Shown here: one piece after another, positions 1 through 8,358 of the stretch | Position numbering within the stretch: position 1 is the stretch's first letter | How the letters are laid out: every line of letters starts with the position of its first letter | Position numbers and translations under genes: made by a program | The notes under the pieces: model-generated | Databases searched by the model: none | The model's input: only the letters and a program-made list of their open reading frames with translations | Told to the model about the DNA's origin: nothing | Source of the DNA: UBA965 sp040396955 | GTDB taxonomy: Bacteria > Chloroflexota > Chloroflexia > Chloroflexales > Roseiflexaceae | Direction of reading: 5' to 3' | NCBI GenBank assembly: GCA_040396955.1 | Contig: JBBAWX010000007.1 | Coordinates: forward strand, 75,806 to 139,805 | Length of the DNA stretch: 64,000 bases

Positions 1-2
1 AT

Positions 3-596
3 CATGTGTGGCAGCTCCAGCAACTCAACGACTGGGCGCAACGCGTCCTGGCGCTTGTGGCCACTCCAGGCCATCGTGAGATGCAGCGGCCATACCCCGA
101 CCTCGCACTCCTCTATGAGCGCTGGGTATGGGTGAACGTGCTTGCGTGTGTCGTTGGTTTCACTGCGCTTCAGCAACGTATTGGGGTTGCCCTCGACACG
201 TCTGGTACCGCGCGAATCGAGCATGGTGCAGATGTGTGGTGTGGCTATCAACCGCGGCTGTTGCCCCAGCTACACGCAGAACTATGGTCGCGAGATGACC
301 GTGTGGCCATCCCAGATGTGGTCATTGCCTGTCAGGATGCGCTCCGAGGATGGCGAGCGGTGGTTTTTGATGCGAAGTTTACGATGATTCACCGGCAACC
401 AACCGGGCAAGCACGTACCGACGTGTCGGCGTATCTGGTGCGCATTGGCGTGGGTCACCGCGTGCCCGATTGGGCGGTGTTGATGCACCCCGGTTCGCAG
501 CGGGCCACGTACGCGAGTGGGTTGCACGTGTACGGGACAGCACCCGCCACTTGGGACGAAATGGCGGCCACCATTCAAGCCTGGTTGGCCGATTAA
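3..596 (+). CDS. C-terminal part of a PD-(D/E)XK nuclease-like protein (5' truncated)
   Basis: The frame is open to the left edge, so the real start lies outside the window. A GTG at 6 is only the first possible start inside it. Numbering from that GTG, residues 103-104 are Pro-Asp (IPDVVIA) and residues 122-124 are Asp-Ala-Lys (VVFDAKF). This is the P-D...D-x-K spacing of the restriction-endonuclease-like fold, and an upstream helix with YERW (E39) would supply the usual acidic residue. The pattern resembles the nuclease half of DUF2357/McrC-associated proteins. That match is from memory of the family and is not certain. No partner gene (such as a McrB-type GTPase) is visible. The gene ends about 126 bases before rpsF, which has its own promoter. 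Confidence 0.6.
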   Translation, partial: HVWQLQQLNDWAQRVLALVATPGHREMQRPYPDLALLYERWVWVNVLACVVGFTALQQRIGVALDTSGTARIEHGADVWCGYQPRLLPQLHAELWSRDDRVAIPDVVIACQDALRGWRAVVFDAKFTMIHRQPTGQARTDVSAYLVRIGVGHRVPDWAVLMHPGSQRATYASGLHVYGTAPATWDEMAATIQAWLAD

Positions 597-607
597 TGTC
601 GTCGCGT

Positions 608-636
608 TTGCACAACCATATGCGCTTTGGTATAAT
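608..636 (+). promoter_or_regulatory. Promoter of rpsF-rpsR
   Basis: A -35 TTGCAC (608-613) and a -10 TATAAT (631-636) are separated by exactly 17 bases. Transcription would start near 643, giving a leader of about 80 bases before the rpsF ATG. The leader holds the weak complementarity TGCCA/TGGCA. It lacks the CCG bulge expected of the known S6:S18-binding leader. Confidence 0.7.
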
Positions 637-722
637 TTCCTATTGGGTTTAGCTTCTGCTCTTGCCACACCAAGACCTGCGCAGTTTTGGCACGTGAGAA
701 GGGCATCTCCACAGGAGGGAAC

Positions 723-1103
723 ATGCGCGATCGTAAACGTGATTACGAGTTGCTGTTCATCGTTTCGCCGTTGCGTTCTTCAGATGATGAAGTAAATGCA
801 ACCATCGAAAAGGTGACGCAGATGATCGAGACCATTGGCGGGAGCGTCAGTGGCATCCACCAGACTTCACCATGGGGGCGTCGCAAGTTTGCCTACCCGA
901 TGCGTGAGTATGCTGAAGGCGAGTCAAGCCGTCGTATCGTGACTGAGGGCTACTACGTGCTGGTTGATTGTGCTTTGCCGACGACGCAGATTTCCGAGCT
1001 TGAGCGTGTGCTCAAGTTGAGCGGGATGATTTTGCGTTACATGGTAACCTTGAAAGCCACCCAGTCCGCCCCAGTCGCCGATGTTCAGCCAGCAGCCGAA
1101 TAA
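723..1103 (+). CDS. rpsF: 30S ribosomal protein S6
   Basis: This is a 126-residue S6 protein, which sits on the small-subunit platform and pairs with S18. The N-terminus (RDYELLFIVSP) and the central GRRKFAYPMREYAEG segment are typical S6 signatures. The ATG at 723 is chosen because the Shine-Dalgarno AGGAGGGA (713-720) lies just upstream. A GTG at 687 is in frame but has no ribosome binding site. The C-terminal tail is short and Ala/Val/Pro-rich. The gene is followed 28 bases later by rpsR. In many bacteria ssb separates these two genes, but here it does not. Confidence 0.96.
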   Translation: MRDRKRDYELLFIVSPLRSSDDEVNATIEKVTQMIETIGGSVSGIHQTSPWGRRKFAYPMREYAEGESSRRIVTEGYYVLVDCALPTTQISELERVLKLSGMILRYMVTLKATQSAPVADVQPAAE

Positions 1104-1131
1104 GCAGAATTACGGATCAGAGAGGTATTCC

Positions 1132-1398
1132 ATGAGTGACGAGACTCGCAAGGGACCATCCCAGCGCCGCAAGTTTGGCGGTCGCCGCAAGGTGTGTATT
1201 TTTTGCGCTGACAAAATCGACACGGTCGATTACAAAGACCTCAAGCGTCTGCAGCGTTTTGTTTCGGAGCGGGGCAAGCTTTTGCCACGTCGTCGTACGG
1301 GTACGTGTGCCAAGCATCAGCGTTCGCTGACGGTGGCAGTGAAGCGCGCCCGGCATATGGCATTGATGTCGTTTGTTGGTGCAACTGCACGCAACTAA
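1132..1398 (+). CDS. rpsR: 30S ribosomal protein S18
   Basis: This 88-residue S18 partners with S6 on the 30S platform. It carries the zinc-ribbon (C+) form: Cys22 and Cys25 in KVCIFC, then Cys59 and His62 in GTCAKH. The conserved basic core (DYKDLKRLQRFVSERGKL) is intact. The start at 1132 follows an AGAGAGG ribosome binding site at about 1120; an in-frame ATG at 1081 overlaps rpsF and is not preferred. The gene is co-transcribed with rpsF. No rplI follows; a terminator hairpin comes next. Confidence 0.96.
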   Translation: MSDETRKGPSQRRKFGGRRKVCIFCADKIDTVDYKDLKRLQRFVSERGKLLPRRRTGTCAKHQRSLTVAVKRARHMALMSFVGATARN

Positions 1399-1417
1399 AG
1401 CGCCAGATAGTCCAGTT

Positions 1418-1444
1418 GCGGTGCGTCACAAGGCGCACCGCTTT
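1418..1444 (+). terminator. Terminator after rpsR
   Basis: An 8-bp perfect stem GCGGTGCG/CGCACCGC (1418-1425 and 1434-1441) has an 8-base loop and a short TTT. It is weak by U-tract standards, but it sits at the end of the S6-S18 unit. Confidence 0.5.
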
Positions 1445-1480
1445 CATGTATTATGGCGGTAACATGCAGAAAGGTCCGGC

Positions 1481-2899
1481 ATGACGCAATCACAGCACGA
1501 TGCTCGCGAACAAGCCCGCAATGTCGCTGCAAAGCGTGCCACCTCACGTCGCGATCGTGAAGAACGTCGGCGCAGGTTGGTGCTCATGACGACCGGTATC
1601 ACGGTGGTGGTAGCGGTTCTCTCTTTGCTCTCAGGGGTGCTTTACGATCGCGTGTACATCCCCAATCAGATGGTGGCCACCGTAGGGGACCAGACGCTCA
1701 CACGGGCGTCGATGATCAGTGAGCGGCGTCTCATGATCGCATCCATGATGGCCCAGAATATTTTGTTGGCGAATTTTGGTGGCACCTTTGCTGAGCGTTT
1801 CCAGCAACAGAATCCCTATCTTGAAGCAGAAATCGACGCACTGACTGTCAAGAGCGAAATCGACGGTGAGACGGTCGCAAACTGGGTGGATTCCGAGCTA
1901 TTGGCACAGGCGGCCAACAGTGAGTATGGTGTGACGCTTGACGAAGACCTCGTCAATCGGGCCATCTTAAATGACTATGCGAGTGTCTTTTTGAAAGAAG
2001 AGACCGCACCTGAGCCCACGGTGTCCGCTGACGCCGGAGATGCTGCAAGTGCGCCAACGGCCACGGCGGCTCCTCCAACGGCCACTCCAGACGCGCCCAC
2101 CGCAGTCACGCAGTTCAACAAAATCATCGATGCGTTGTTTTTGGCATACACCAATGGCCTGACGGCTCAAGGTTTGACGCCGAAACTCAACAAGGAAGAT
2201 TTTTCGGTGGCCTTGCGCAAGCAGTATTCCCGACAAGTGCTTACGAACGGCGTCAAAGAAAAGTTGGTACCTGCTGAGTCATTTACGGCCTCTGATCAGC
2301 CGACCGGGTATGAAACGAGCCAGATTTTCGTGCGCGTTGATGTCCCTGAGGGCACCGCAGATGCAGAACGTGATGCCCTGTTTGCGGCAAAGCGTGCGGA
2401 AGCAGATGCGTTGTTGCAGCGTGTTCAGAGTGGTGAAGATTTTGCGGAAGTGGCTGCAAGTGCTTCTGACTACGCCACCAATTTGCAACACAACGGCAAA
2501 ATGGATGTCTTTGATGCAACCGGGAAGTCCGTTGCAGGCACCCAATTTGAGCAGAGCTATGTCGATGCAACACTCTCGTTGCAGGTCGGTGAAGTCTACA
2601 CCGAGCCGGTGCGTACCACCTTTGGGTGGCACATCATCAAGCTCGACACGGTGCGTTTGCCATCATTCGACGAACAACTCGCTACCGCGCGTGGCGATGC
2701 CTTCGAGGAATGGTTTGCCGCATTGAGTGACAAACTGGCTGTCGGGTATGCAGTTGCACCAACGGCGACCGTTATCCCAGAAGCCACCCAAGCGGCGCCG
2801 CTCTTGCCGACGGCTGCGTTGGGTGGGTATCCCACCGATGTCCCCGCTAGTGAGCCTCCTCCCGCAACTCCGACCACCACCCCAACCCCTAAGCCGTAA
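1481..2899 (+). CDS. Membrane-anchored parvulin-type peptidyl-prolyl isomerase (SurA/PrsA-like)
   Basis: The protein has 472 residues. A basic cytoplasmic N-terminus (residues 1-32) precedes one membrane segment (about 34-55), so the rest is expected outside the membrane. A SurA-N-like helical region follows. Between about 175 and 210 is an Ala/Pro/Thr-rich linker. The rotamase domain (about 270-395) shows typical elements: SQIFVRV, a GEDFAEVA segment, and FGWHIIKLD at its end. The C-terminal tail is low-complexity Pro/Thr/Ala, as in cell-wall or envelope linkers. It likely folds exported proteins. The start is the ATG at 1481, with a modest AAAGG upstream. A hairpin directly follows the stop. 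Confidence 0.85.
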   Translation: MTQSQHDAREQARNVAAKRATSRRDREERRRRLVLMTTGITVVVAVLSLLSGVLYDRVYIPNQMVATVGDQTLTRASMISERRLMIASMMAQNILLANFGGTFAERFQQQNPYLEAEIDALTVKSEIDGETVANWVDSELLAQAANSEYGVTLDEDLVNRAILNDYASVFLKEETAPEPTVSADAGDAASAPTATAAPPTATPDAPTAVTQFNKIIDALFLAYTNGLTAQGLTPKLNKEDFSVALRKQYSRQVLTNGVKEKLVPAESFTASDQPTGYETSQIFVRVDVPEGTADAERDALFAAKRAEADALLQRVQSGEDFAEVAASASDYATNLQHNGKMDVFDATGKSVAGTQFEQSYVDATLSLQVGEVYTEPVRTTFGWHIIKLDTVRLPSFDEQLATARGDAFEEWFAALSDKLAVGYAVAPTATVIPEATQAAPLLPTAALGGYPTDVPASEPPPATPTTTPTPKP

Positions 2900-2908
2900 G
2901 TGGCTCTT

Positions 2909-2941
2909 GGTGCTACTGGCAGTTTCCCTGCCGGTAGCACC
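2909..2941 (+). terminator. Hairpin without U tract between the foldase and membrane-protein genes
   Basis: A 14-bp stem (2909-2922 with 2928-2941, one G-U pair) and a 5-base loop start 10 bases after the foldase stop. No run of T follows. It may be a weak terminator or an mRNA end/processing signal. Confidence 0.4.
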
Positions 2942-2965
2942 TCAGCTCGACCACAAGGAGCGCAT

Positions 2966-3880
2966 ATGCGACGATGGAAACCATTTTCCTCCCCAGGCCG
3001 CTGGTTGGCACTGGTGTTGGCGTTGGCTTTTACGGGCGGCGCAATCGCGTTCGGTGTGCTGACGGCGTCGCACCTGGCGCAATCACCTGCGGAGTGGCAG
3101 ATTAACCTTGAGTTTTATCTCAAGTTGCTCGCCTTTTGTCTTTTGAGTGTGCTGGCTGGGGGGACGTGGACCCGCTTTTTGCAGGCAAGTACGTTGTGGT
3201 ATGGCATCGATCGGAATGCCGTATTTATTGCTAGCATGGGCAACATTGAGCTCGTGCCGCTCGACCAAATCGTGCGCCTCGATTTCGGTGGGAAAGTGGT
3301 CGGTCTCCCGCAACCACTCACACAAGGGATTGGTTGCTTTTGGGGTATGGCAGAGCTAGATGAGCAGCCAGTGTTGGTGCGTAGTACCATGCCGCCAAGC
3401 CGGTGTTTGTTTGTGGTGACTCCGCGTATGACCTACGCCATCTCGCCCAATGAGGTAGACACCTTCGTGCAAGATCTTGAGCAGCGGCGTAATTTGGGGA
3501 CCACCAAGCAACTCATCCCAGAAGTCAGTTATGGTCCATGGATTAATACCCCGTTTTGGAACGATGGCAACAGTAAATGGCTCCTAGCACTGACGCTCAT
3601 CATTAATTTGGTGACCGTAGGCATCTTGGCGTGGTATTTCCCGACCTTGCCACAAATGGTTGAAATGCGTTTTGATGCGGTTGGTGGTGTCTCCGAATTG
3701 CGCCCTCGTCATCATGCCGTCTTCTTGCCGTTGGCGGCCTTGGCAATTACCCTGGCCAACTTGTTTGGTGCATTGCTCTTTTTCCAGTACGAAAAATTAG
3801 TATCACGCCTGCTACAAGGGGCTTCGATTGTCGTGCAGATTCTCTTTTGCGTAGCGGTAATCATGTTGATTCGGGCATAA
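2966..3880 (+). CDS. Membrane protein of unknown function with a PH-like cytosolic segment
   Basis: This 304-residue protein starts at the ATG 2966, preceded by AAGGAG at 2955-2960. Two membrane helices lie near the N-terminus (about 12-32 and 45-65). A soluble part of about 120 residues follows and begins with LWYGIDRNAVFIASMGNIELVPL cut by short strands, reminiscent of bacterial PH domains. Three more helices complete the C-terminus. I recognise no catalytic motif. It is downstream of the foldase, separated by a hairpin without a U tract, so partial co-transcription is possible. A strong terminator ends the unit. Confidence 0.65.
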   Translation: MRRWKPFSSPGRWLALVLALAFTGGAIAFGVLTASHLAQSPAEWQINLEFYLKLLAFCLLSVLAGGTWTRFLQASTLWYGIDRNAVFIASMGNIELVPLDQIVRLDFGGKVVGLPQPLTQGIGCFWGMAELDEQPVLVRSTMPPSRCLFVVTPRMTYAISPNEVDTFVQDLEQRRNLGTTKQLIPEVSYGPWINTPFWNDGNSKWLLALTLIINLVTVGILAWYFPTLPQMVEMRFDAVGGVSELRPRHHAVFLPLAALAITLANLFGALLFFQYEKLVSRLLQGASIVVQILFCVAVIMLIRA

Positions 3881-3890
3881 CCGTGTATGG

Positions 3891-3928
3891 CAACGCCCCC
3901 AGCCATGTGGCTGGGGGCGTTGTTTTTT
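3891..3928 (+). terminator. Strong intrinsic terminator
   Basis: A perfect 14-bp GC-rich stem (3891-3904 with 3909-3922) with a 4-base loop ATGT is followed by six T (3923-3928). It lies between the convergent membrane-protein gene and htpX. Confidence 0.9.
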
Positions 3929-3941
3929 GTGGTGCTATGTG

Positions 3942-4784
3942 CTATGGGCGGCGCTGTGCCAGCTCTTTGAGTCGTGCAATACGCTCACTGGTCGGTGGAT
4001 GGGTGCTGAACCAGCTCAAAATCGTCTGACCGCTGAACGGGTTGATGATGTAGAGTGACGCCGTCGCTGGGTTGGTGTGGAGGTGCATCTGCTGTGCGCC
4101 CCGCTCGATTTTGGCGAGTGCACTTGCCAGTGCCATGGGATTGCCGAGGATTGCGGCCCCACGTTCGTCCGCCATGAACTCCCGGGTTCGCGAAATGCCC
4201 ATGTGCAGGAGCGTGGCCGCAATGGGAGCGACAATCGAGAGTGCAAGGAGCGCAATCGGATTGGGGCTATCGTCGTCGTTGCTTCCAAAAATGCTAAACC
4301 AGCGAAACATGTCGGCCAAGTATGCAAGTGCTCCGGCCATGGTTGCACTCATGGCACTGATGAGTGTGTCACGGTGTTGTATGTGTGCTAGCTCGTGCGC
4401 AATCACTCCAGCAAGCTCGTCGGGCGTCAACAGGTGGGTAATACCAGTCGTTACTGCCACTACCCCTGTCTCAGGGCTACGCCCCGTGGCAAACGCATTG
4501 GGCACCGCACTTTCGACCACGTAGACCTTGGGCATCGGTAGTTGCGCTTGTGTGGCGAGTTTTGCTACCATGTTGCGGAGTTCGACGCCTTCGTTGGGCC
4601 CAAGCTCCCGAGCTCCCGACATGGCGAGCACCAACTTATCCGAAAACCAGAAGGCGCCAAAGTTCATCACAAATGCAATGACTAACGCCATGGTCATGCC
4701 GCTCCGACCCCCAAGCATGCCGCCAATCAGCAGAAACAAACCGGTGAGGGCTGCCATTAACAGAGTTGTTCGCAATGAATTCAT
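3942..4784 (-). CDS. htpX: HtpX-type zinc membrane protease
   Basis: This 280-residue M48 protease degrades misfolded membrane proteins at the cytoplasmic face of the inner membrane. Two N-terminal helices (about 8-26 and 30-48) are followed by the zinc motif HELAH at 130-134 and the third ligand Glu202 in SRTREFMAD. Two further helices lie between them (about 147-165 and 176-195). The start is taken at 4784 because GAGGAG lies four bases upstream on the minus strand; longer in-frame starts overlap the ribosome binding site. It is transcribed alone and convergent to the gene on its right-hand neighbour's opposite side (2966-3880). Confidence 0.95.
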   Translation of the reverse strand: MNSLRTTLLMAALTGLFLLIGGMLGGRSGMTMALVIAFVMNFGAFWFSDKLVLAMSGARELGPNEGVELRNMVAKLATQAQLPMPKVYVVESAVPNAFATGRSPETGVVAVTTGITHLLTPDELAGVIAHELAHIQHRDTLISAMSATMAGALAYLADMFRWFSIFGSNDDDSPNPIALLALSIVAPIAATLLHMGISRTREFMADERGAAILGNPMALASALAKIERGAQQMHLHTNPATASLYIINPFSGQTILSWFSTHPPTSERIARLKELAQRRP

Positions 4785-4817
4785 GTTACTCCTCATCGTC
4801 AATATCTTGACTCTTGT

Positions 4818-4823
4818 ATTATA
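4818..4823 (-). promoter_or_regulatory. -10 element of the htpX promoter
   Basis: A perfect minus-strand TATAAT lies 34 bases upstream of the htpX start codon. I see no convincing -35 hexamer at the right spacing. Confidence 0.45.
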
Positions 4824-4884
4824 CGAAGCAAATCTGATGACGAAATTAGAAAAATGCCGAGGTGGCATTGCCGAGAGACCTGCA

Positions 4885-4893
4885 TGCTATAAT
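4885..4893 (+). promoter_or_regulatory. Extended -10 promoter for the 7-TM protein gene
   Basis: TGCTATAAT (TGn plus a perfect -10) begins 38 bases before the ATG at 4923. The -35 region is poor, as is usual for extended -10 promoters. It is divergent from the htpX promoter. Confidence 0.55.
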
Positions 4894-4922
4894 TTGACGA
4901 TGACCGTTGTACGTGGTGGTAC

Positions 4923-6809
4923 ATGCTACACGAATACTTGCAAGTTGTGAATCGATTGGTGGTGAATCTCACCCTCATCGTTATTTTTTCGCTTTGGGCG
5001 TACTTGACGATTCGCTCTTGGGGGATGCCGACGGCACGTGCGCTGACGATTATGCTGTTCGGCGTCTTTGTAACGGCGGCCAGCGACGTCCTCATTCGGC
5101 AAGCGCGTGATATTGTCATCCTTGAGTGGTTATCCCGGGCCACGTGGATTGGGATTTTGCTCGTCCCTGCGAGCATGTTGCACATGGTGTTGGCACTCGC
5201 ACGCCAGCTCCAGGTCTTTCGCGTGCGGCTATGGTGGATATGGGTCATCTATGCTGTGGTTGTCGGTTTTGCAGGGAGTGCGCTGTTTAGCAATTGGCTC
5301 ATCATGTTGCCGTTTCGTACCGGCAATATCCCCACACTTACCCCGGGGAGTTTGTTTGGCACGGTCGCCGTAATCGCGTTCGGCCAAGTCACGGCCGCTT
5401 GGGTGCTGTTGATGGTGATTCGCAACGTGGTATTGACACCACATCTGCGCCGGCGCATGCTCTACATGTTGCTGAGCTGGTATGGCCCGCTGTTGCTGAG
5501 CTTCCCCGTGTTGTCGTTGTTGCCCGATTCGTGGTTGTTACCGGACGCGCTGAATCTTTTTTTGGCGACACTCGTGGCCCCAGTGGCGGCCATTTTTACC
5601 ATGGTGACCGCCTATAGTGCCACCTTTGTGGGCACGCCACAGTCCGATTTCACCCTCAAAAACGACTTCATACGCTGGTGGTTGTATGGACCATTCGTCG
5701 GTGTGAGCATCGTCTTGTTCATGCAGACCGTGCCTGTTTTTGCGCATTGGAGTCGTCTCCCCGAGGAAGTGTGGGCGATTTTTGGGGTGATGACGATGAC
5801 CGTGCTGATGCCGTTGCTCATCAATCGCATACGCCCGTATTTTGATCGGCTCATTTACGCCAACGATCAAGACGATATCTCCTACTTGCGCGCACTGCCG
5901 CGTACCGCATTTACTCAAGCCGATTTACGGCGCTTCCTAGAAAACACCTTGACCGTGATGTGCGGCGCCATGCACGTCGACAGTGCGTTTGTGGCGGCCC
6001 CTGACGAATTTGGCAGCTATGGGGTCAAATCGTTGGTGGGACCACGTCGACTATTGCGTGTGTTGTTCGAAAAAACGTCGCTTGAGCAGTTGATTGCAGA
6101 GCTCCAACACGCCGAAAGTTCGCCATTGCGCCATGAAGGGTATGTCTACTGGTTGTTGCTGGACCCCGATCAGAATGTGATGGGCATCCTCGGTGTGGCT
6201 GAAAGTGAGTGGCTCAACGATGAAGAAGTCCAGCAACTGTGTGAAACACTCACCAGTCAAGTAGAGCATGCCTTGGTCATGGTGCACATGCAACAGCGCT
6301 TGCTCGATACGTTGCGACTCATGGAACCCGAATTTTCTTCATTACAACAGGTGAATTCGCGCATTGAACAGGCCACTCCCGAAGGGTTGCATACGCTCGA
6401 AAGAGAAGTTGCGCTTATGCCCGATTTTGTGCATGTGGTTCGTGATGCCCTTACCCACTACTGGGGTGGACCGAAGCTGACCGATAGTCCGCTCCTCGGC
6501 TTGAATTCGGTAAAACGCTTACTCGAACAACAAGGTGGCAATCCGACCAAAGCCTTGCAGGCCGTGTTGCGTCAGGCCATTGAAAATCTGCGCCCGGGCG
6601 CAGATGTGCCCAGTCATGCGCCAGAATGGCTGTTGTACAACATTTTGGAATTGCGCTTTTTGCAGGGACGCAAAATTCGTGATACAGCGGTGCGCTTGGC
6701 TCTCAGTGAATCTGATTTGTACCGCAAACAGCGCCTCGCCCTCGATGAAGTGGCGCGCCAACTTGCCCACATGGAAGAATTATTGCGGCAACCGGTCAGT
6801 GAACACTGA
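4923..6809 (+). CDS. 7-TM sensor-like membrane protein of unknown output
   Basis: The protein has 628 residues. The N-terminal 270 or so form about eight hydrophobic helices, arranged like the 7TM input region seen in some bacterial histidine kinases. A cytosolic part follows (about 310-480) with a GAF-like stretch (FVAAPDEFGSYGVKSL ... GILGVAESEW). The last 90 residues (VRLALSESDLYRKQRLALDEV) look helical, with a possible helix-turn-helix or coiled coil. There is no HisKA or ATPase signature, no GGDEF and no receiver. It could be a degenerate sensor or a membrane-bound regulator. The start at 4923 has only a weak GTGGTGG ribosome binding site. Confidence 0.6.
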   Translation: MLHEYLQVVNRLVVNLTLIVIFSLWAYLTIRSWGMPTARALTIMLFGVFVTAASDVLIRQARDIVILEWLSRATWIGILLVPASMLHMVLALARQLQVFRVRLWWIWVIYAVVVGFAGSALFSNWLIMLPFRTGNIPTLTPGSLFGTVAVIAFGQVTAAWVLLMVIRNVVLTPHLRRRMLYMLLSWYGPLLLSFPVLSLLPDSWLLPDALNLFLATLVAPVAAIFTMVTAYSATFVGTPQSDFTLKNDFIRWWLYGPFVGVSIVLFMQTVPVFAHWSRLPEEVWAIFGVMTMTVLMPLLINRIRPYFDRLIYANDQDDISYLRALPRTAFTQADLRRFLENTLTVMCGAMHVDSAFVAAPDEFGSYGVKSLVGPRRLLRVLFEKTSLEQLIAELQHAESSPLRHEGYVYWLLLDPDQNVMGILGVAESEWLNDEEVQQLCETLTSQVEHALVMVHMQQRLLDTLRLMEPEFSSLQQVNSRIEQATPEGLHTLEREVALMPDFVHVVRDALTHYWGGPKLTDSPLLGLNSVKRLLEQQGGNPTKALQAVLRQAIENLRPGADVPSHAPEWLLYNILELRFLQGRKIRDTAVRLALSESDLYRKQRLALDEVARQLAHMEELLRQPVSEH

Positions 6810-6837
6810 TCTCATCTGCGGCTAGTGCGGTGTTTGG

Positions 6838-6846
6838 TGGTAGAAT
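6838..6846 (+). promoter_or_regulatory. Extended -10 promoter of lpdA
   Basis: TGGTAGAAT matches TGn-TAnAAT. It starts about 30 bases after the upstream stop and 77 bases before the lpdA GTG. The roughly 60-base leader contains a GC-rich inverted segment near 6868-6883. Confidence 0.45.
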
Positions 6847-6914
6847 GAAGGGCGGTTCGAGGTGCCGACGCGTTCCGCGCGGTGACATGAGACTCTACGT
6901 GGAAGGGGACAACT

Positions 6915-8330
6915 GTGAGTGATACCATCTATGATGTCGCGGTCGTTGGCGCTGGCCCTGGTGGCTATGTAGCCGCTATCCGGGCTGCGCAACTTGGATT
7001 GAAGGTTGCCATCATCGAAAAACAGATGATGGGTGGCGTCTGTTTGAACGTTGGGTGTATCCCGACCAAAGCACTTTTGCATACTGCTGACTTGTACGAA
7101 GAAATCCAAACGAGTAGCAAGTTCGGCGTCACTGTCAATGGTGCTAGCATCGATTGGGCTGCAACCATTAAGAATAAAGACGGCGTGGTCAAGCAGATGA
7201 CTCAGGGTGTCGGCTTTTTGATGAAAAAGAACAAAATCGACGTCATCAGTGGAGTCGCCACGCTTGCCGAGCGTGGCCAAATTGCCGTGACTGGGAGCGA
7301 TGGTGCGATGCAGAGCGTGGTAGCGAAGCATACGATTTTGGCTACCGGTGCCCGCCCGCGTGAAATTCCCGCCGTTGGCGCGGTCTTCGACGGTGAGTAT
7401 ATCTTGTCATCGTGGCAGGCCTTGAGCATGAAGAGCTTGCCTAAATCATTGTTGGTGGTGGGTGCAGGGGCCATCGGTGTCGAATTTGCCTCCATGTTCC
7501 GCACCTTTGGTAGCGAAGTAACTCTTGTGGAGGCGTTGCCCCGCATTGTCCCCAACGAAGACGAAGAAATCAGTGCCGAGTTGACCAAGGCCTTGAGCAA
7601 GCGTGGCATTACGATTATGACTGGTGCCAAGTTGAACACCATCAGCAAAGTTGATGGTGGGGTTACGGCGGTGATCACGGATGCGAGCGGCAAGGAAGTG
7701 ACAATCAACGCCGAACGTGCGGTCATCGGAATCGGGATTGCCCCCAACACGGCCAATCTCGGTTTGGAGCAACGGGGTGTTACGCTCGATCAGCGTGGTT
7801 TTGTGCAGGTCGATGCGTTGATGCGCACCTCCGCCGAAGGGGTCTACGCTGTTGGTGACTGTGCAGTCACTACCCCCTGGTTGGCGCATAAATCGTCGGC
7901 TGAGGGCATCTTGGCAGCCGAAGCCATTGCCGGACATCATCCGGTGCCCATCAACTACGGTATCATTGCTGCATGTACCTACTGCAATCCAGAAATCGCT
8001 TCTGTGGGGTTGACCGAGGCCAAGGCCAAGGAGCAGGGGTACGATGTCAAAGTGGGCAAGTTTTCGTTTGCTGGCAACGGCAAAGCGACCATTCTCGGGC
8101 ATCGTACTGGTTTCATCAAGATTGTTGCCGAAAAGAAGTACGACGCTGTTCTGGGTATGCACTTGATTGGCCCACGTGTGACCGAGTTGATTGCCGAAGG
8201 CGGTTTGGCGTTGTCACACGAGGCGACCACGGAGTCCTTGATGCGCACGATTCACGCCCACCCAACCTTGTACGAGGCGCTTGGTGAAGCAGCTCACGCC
8301 GCCGCCGAGGGGGCCGCCATCCACATGTAG
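6915..8330 (+). CDS. lpdA: Dihydrolipoyl dehydrogenase (E3)
   Basis: This 471-residue FAD enzyme reoxidises dihydrolipoamide for 2-oxo acid dehydrogenase complexes or the glycine cleavage system. The FAD-binding motif GAGPGG is at 12-17 and the redox-active pair is Cys43/Cys48 (GGVCLNVGC). The NAD-binding GAGAIGVEFA is mid-protein. The C-terminal catalytic His449 and Glu454 (HPTLYE) are present. It starts with GTG at 6915 behind GGAAGGGG. No E1 or E2 gene is adjacent, so it may serve several complexes. The next gene begins 28 bases later. Confidence 0.95.
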   Translation: MSDTIYDVAVVGAGPGGYVAAIRAAQLGLKVAIIEKQMMGGVCLNVGCIPTKALLHTADLYEEIQTSSKFGVTVNGASIDWAATIKNKDGVVKQMTQGVGFLMKKNKIDVISGVATLAERGQIAVTGSDGAMQSVVAKHTILATGARPREIPAVGAVFDGEYILSSWQALSMKSLPKSLLVVGAGAIGVEFASMFRTFGSEVTLVEALPRIVPNEDEEISAELTKALSKRGITIMTGAKLNTISKVDGGVTAVITDASGKEVTINAERAVIGIGIAPNTANLGLEQRGVTLDQRGFVQVDALMRTSAEGVYAVGDCAVTTPWLAHKSSAEGILAAEAIAGHHPVPINYGIIAACTYCNPEIASVGLTEAKAKEQGYDVKVGKFSFAGNGKATILGHRTGFIKIVAEKKYDAVLGMHLIGPRVTELIAEGGLALSHEATTESLMRTIHAHPTLYEALGEAAHAAAEGAAIHM

Positions 8331-8358
8331 TGGTGGCTGGATGAAAAAGGGGGACGAT

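Noticed and set aside
3..596. Calling the left-edge gene mcrC
   Set aside because: Only the nuclease-like half is visible and no McrB-type partner is present, so a specific name is not justified.
643..722. Known S6:S18-binding leader motif upstream of rpsF
   Set aside because: The leader contains no CCG bulge and no stable matching stem.
6853..6914. GGTTCGAGGTGCC before lpdA looked like a tRNA T-arm
   Set aside because: No anticodon arm, acceptor stem or D-arm can be built around it; it is part of the lpdA leader.
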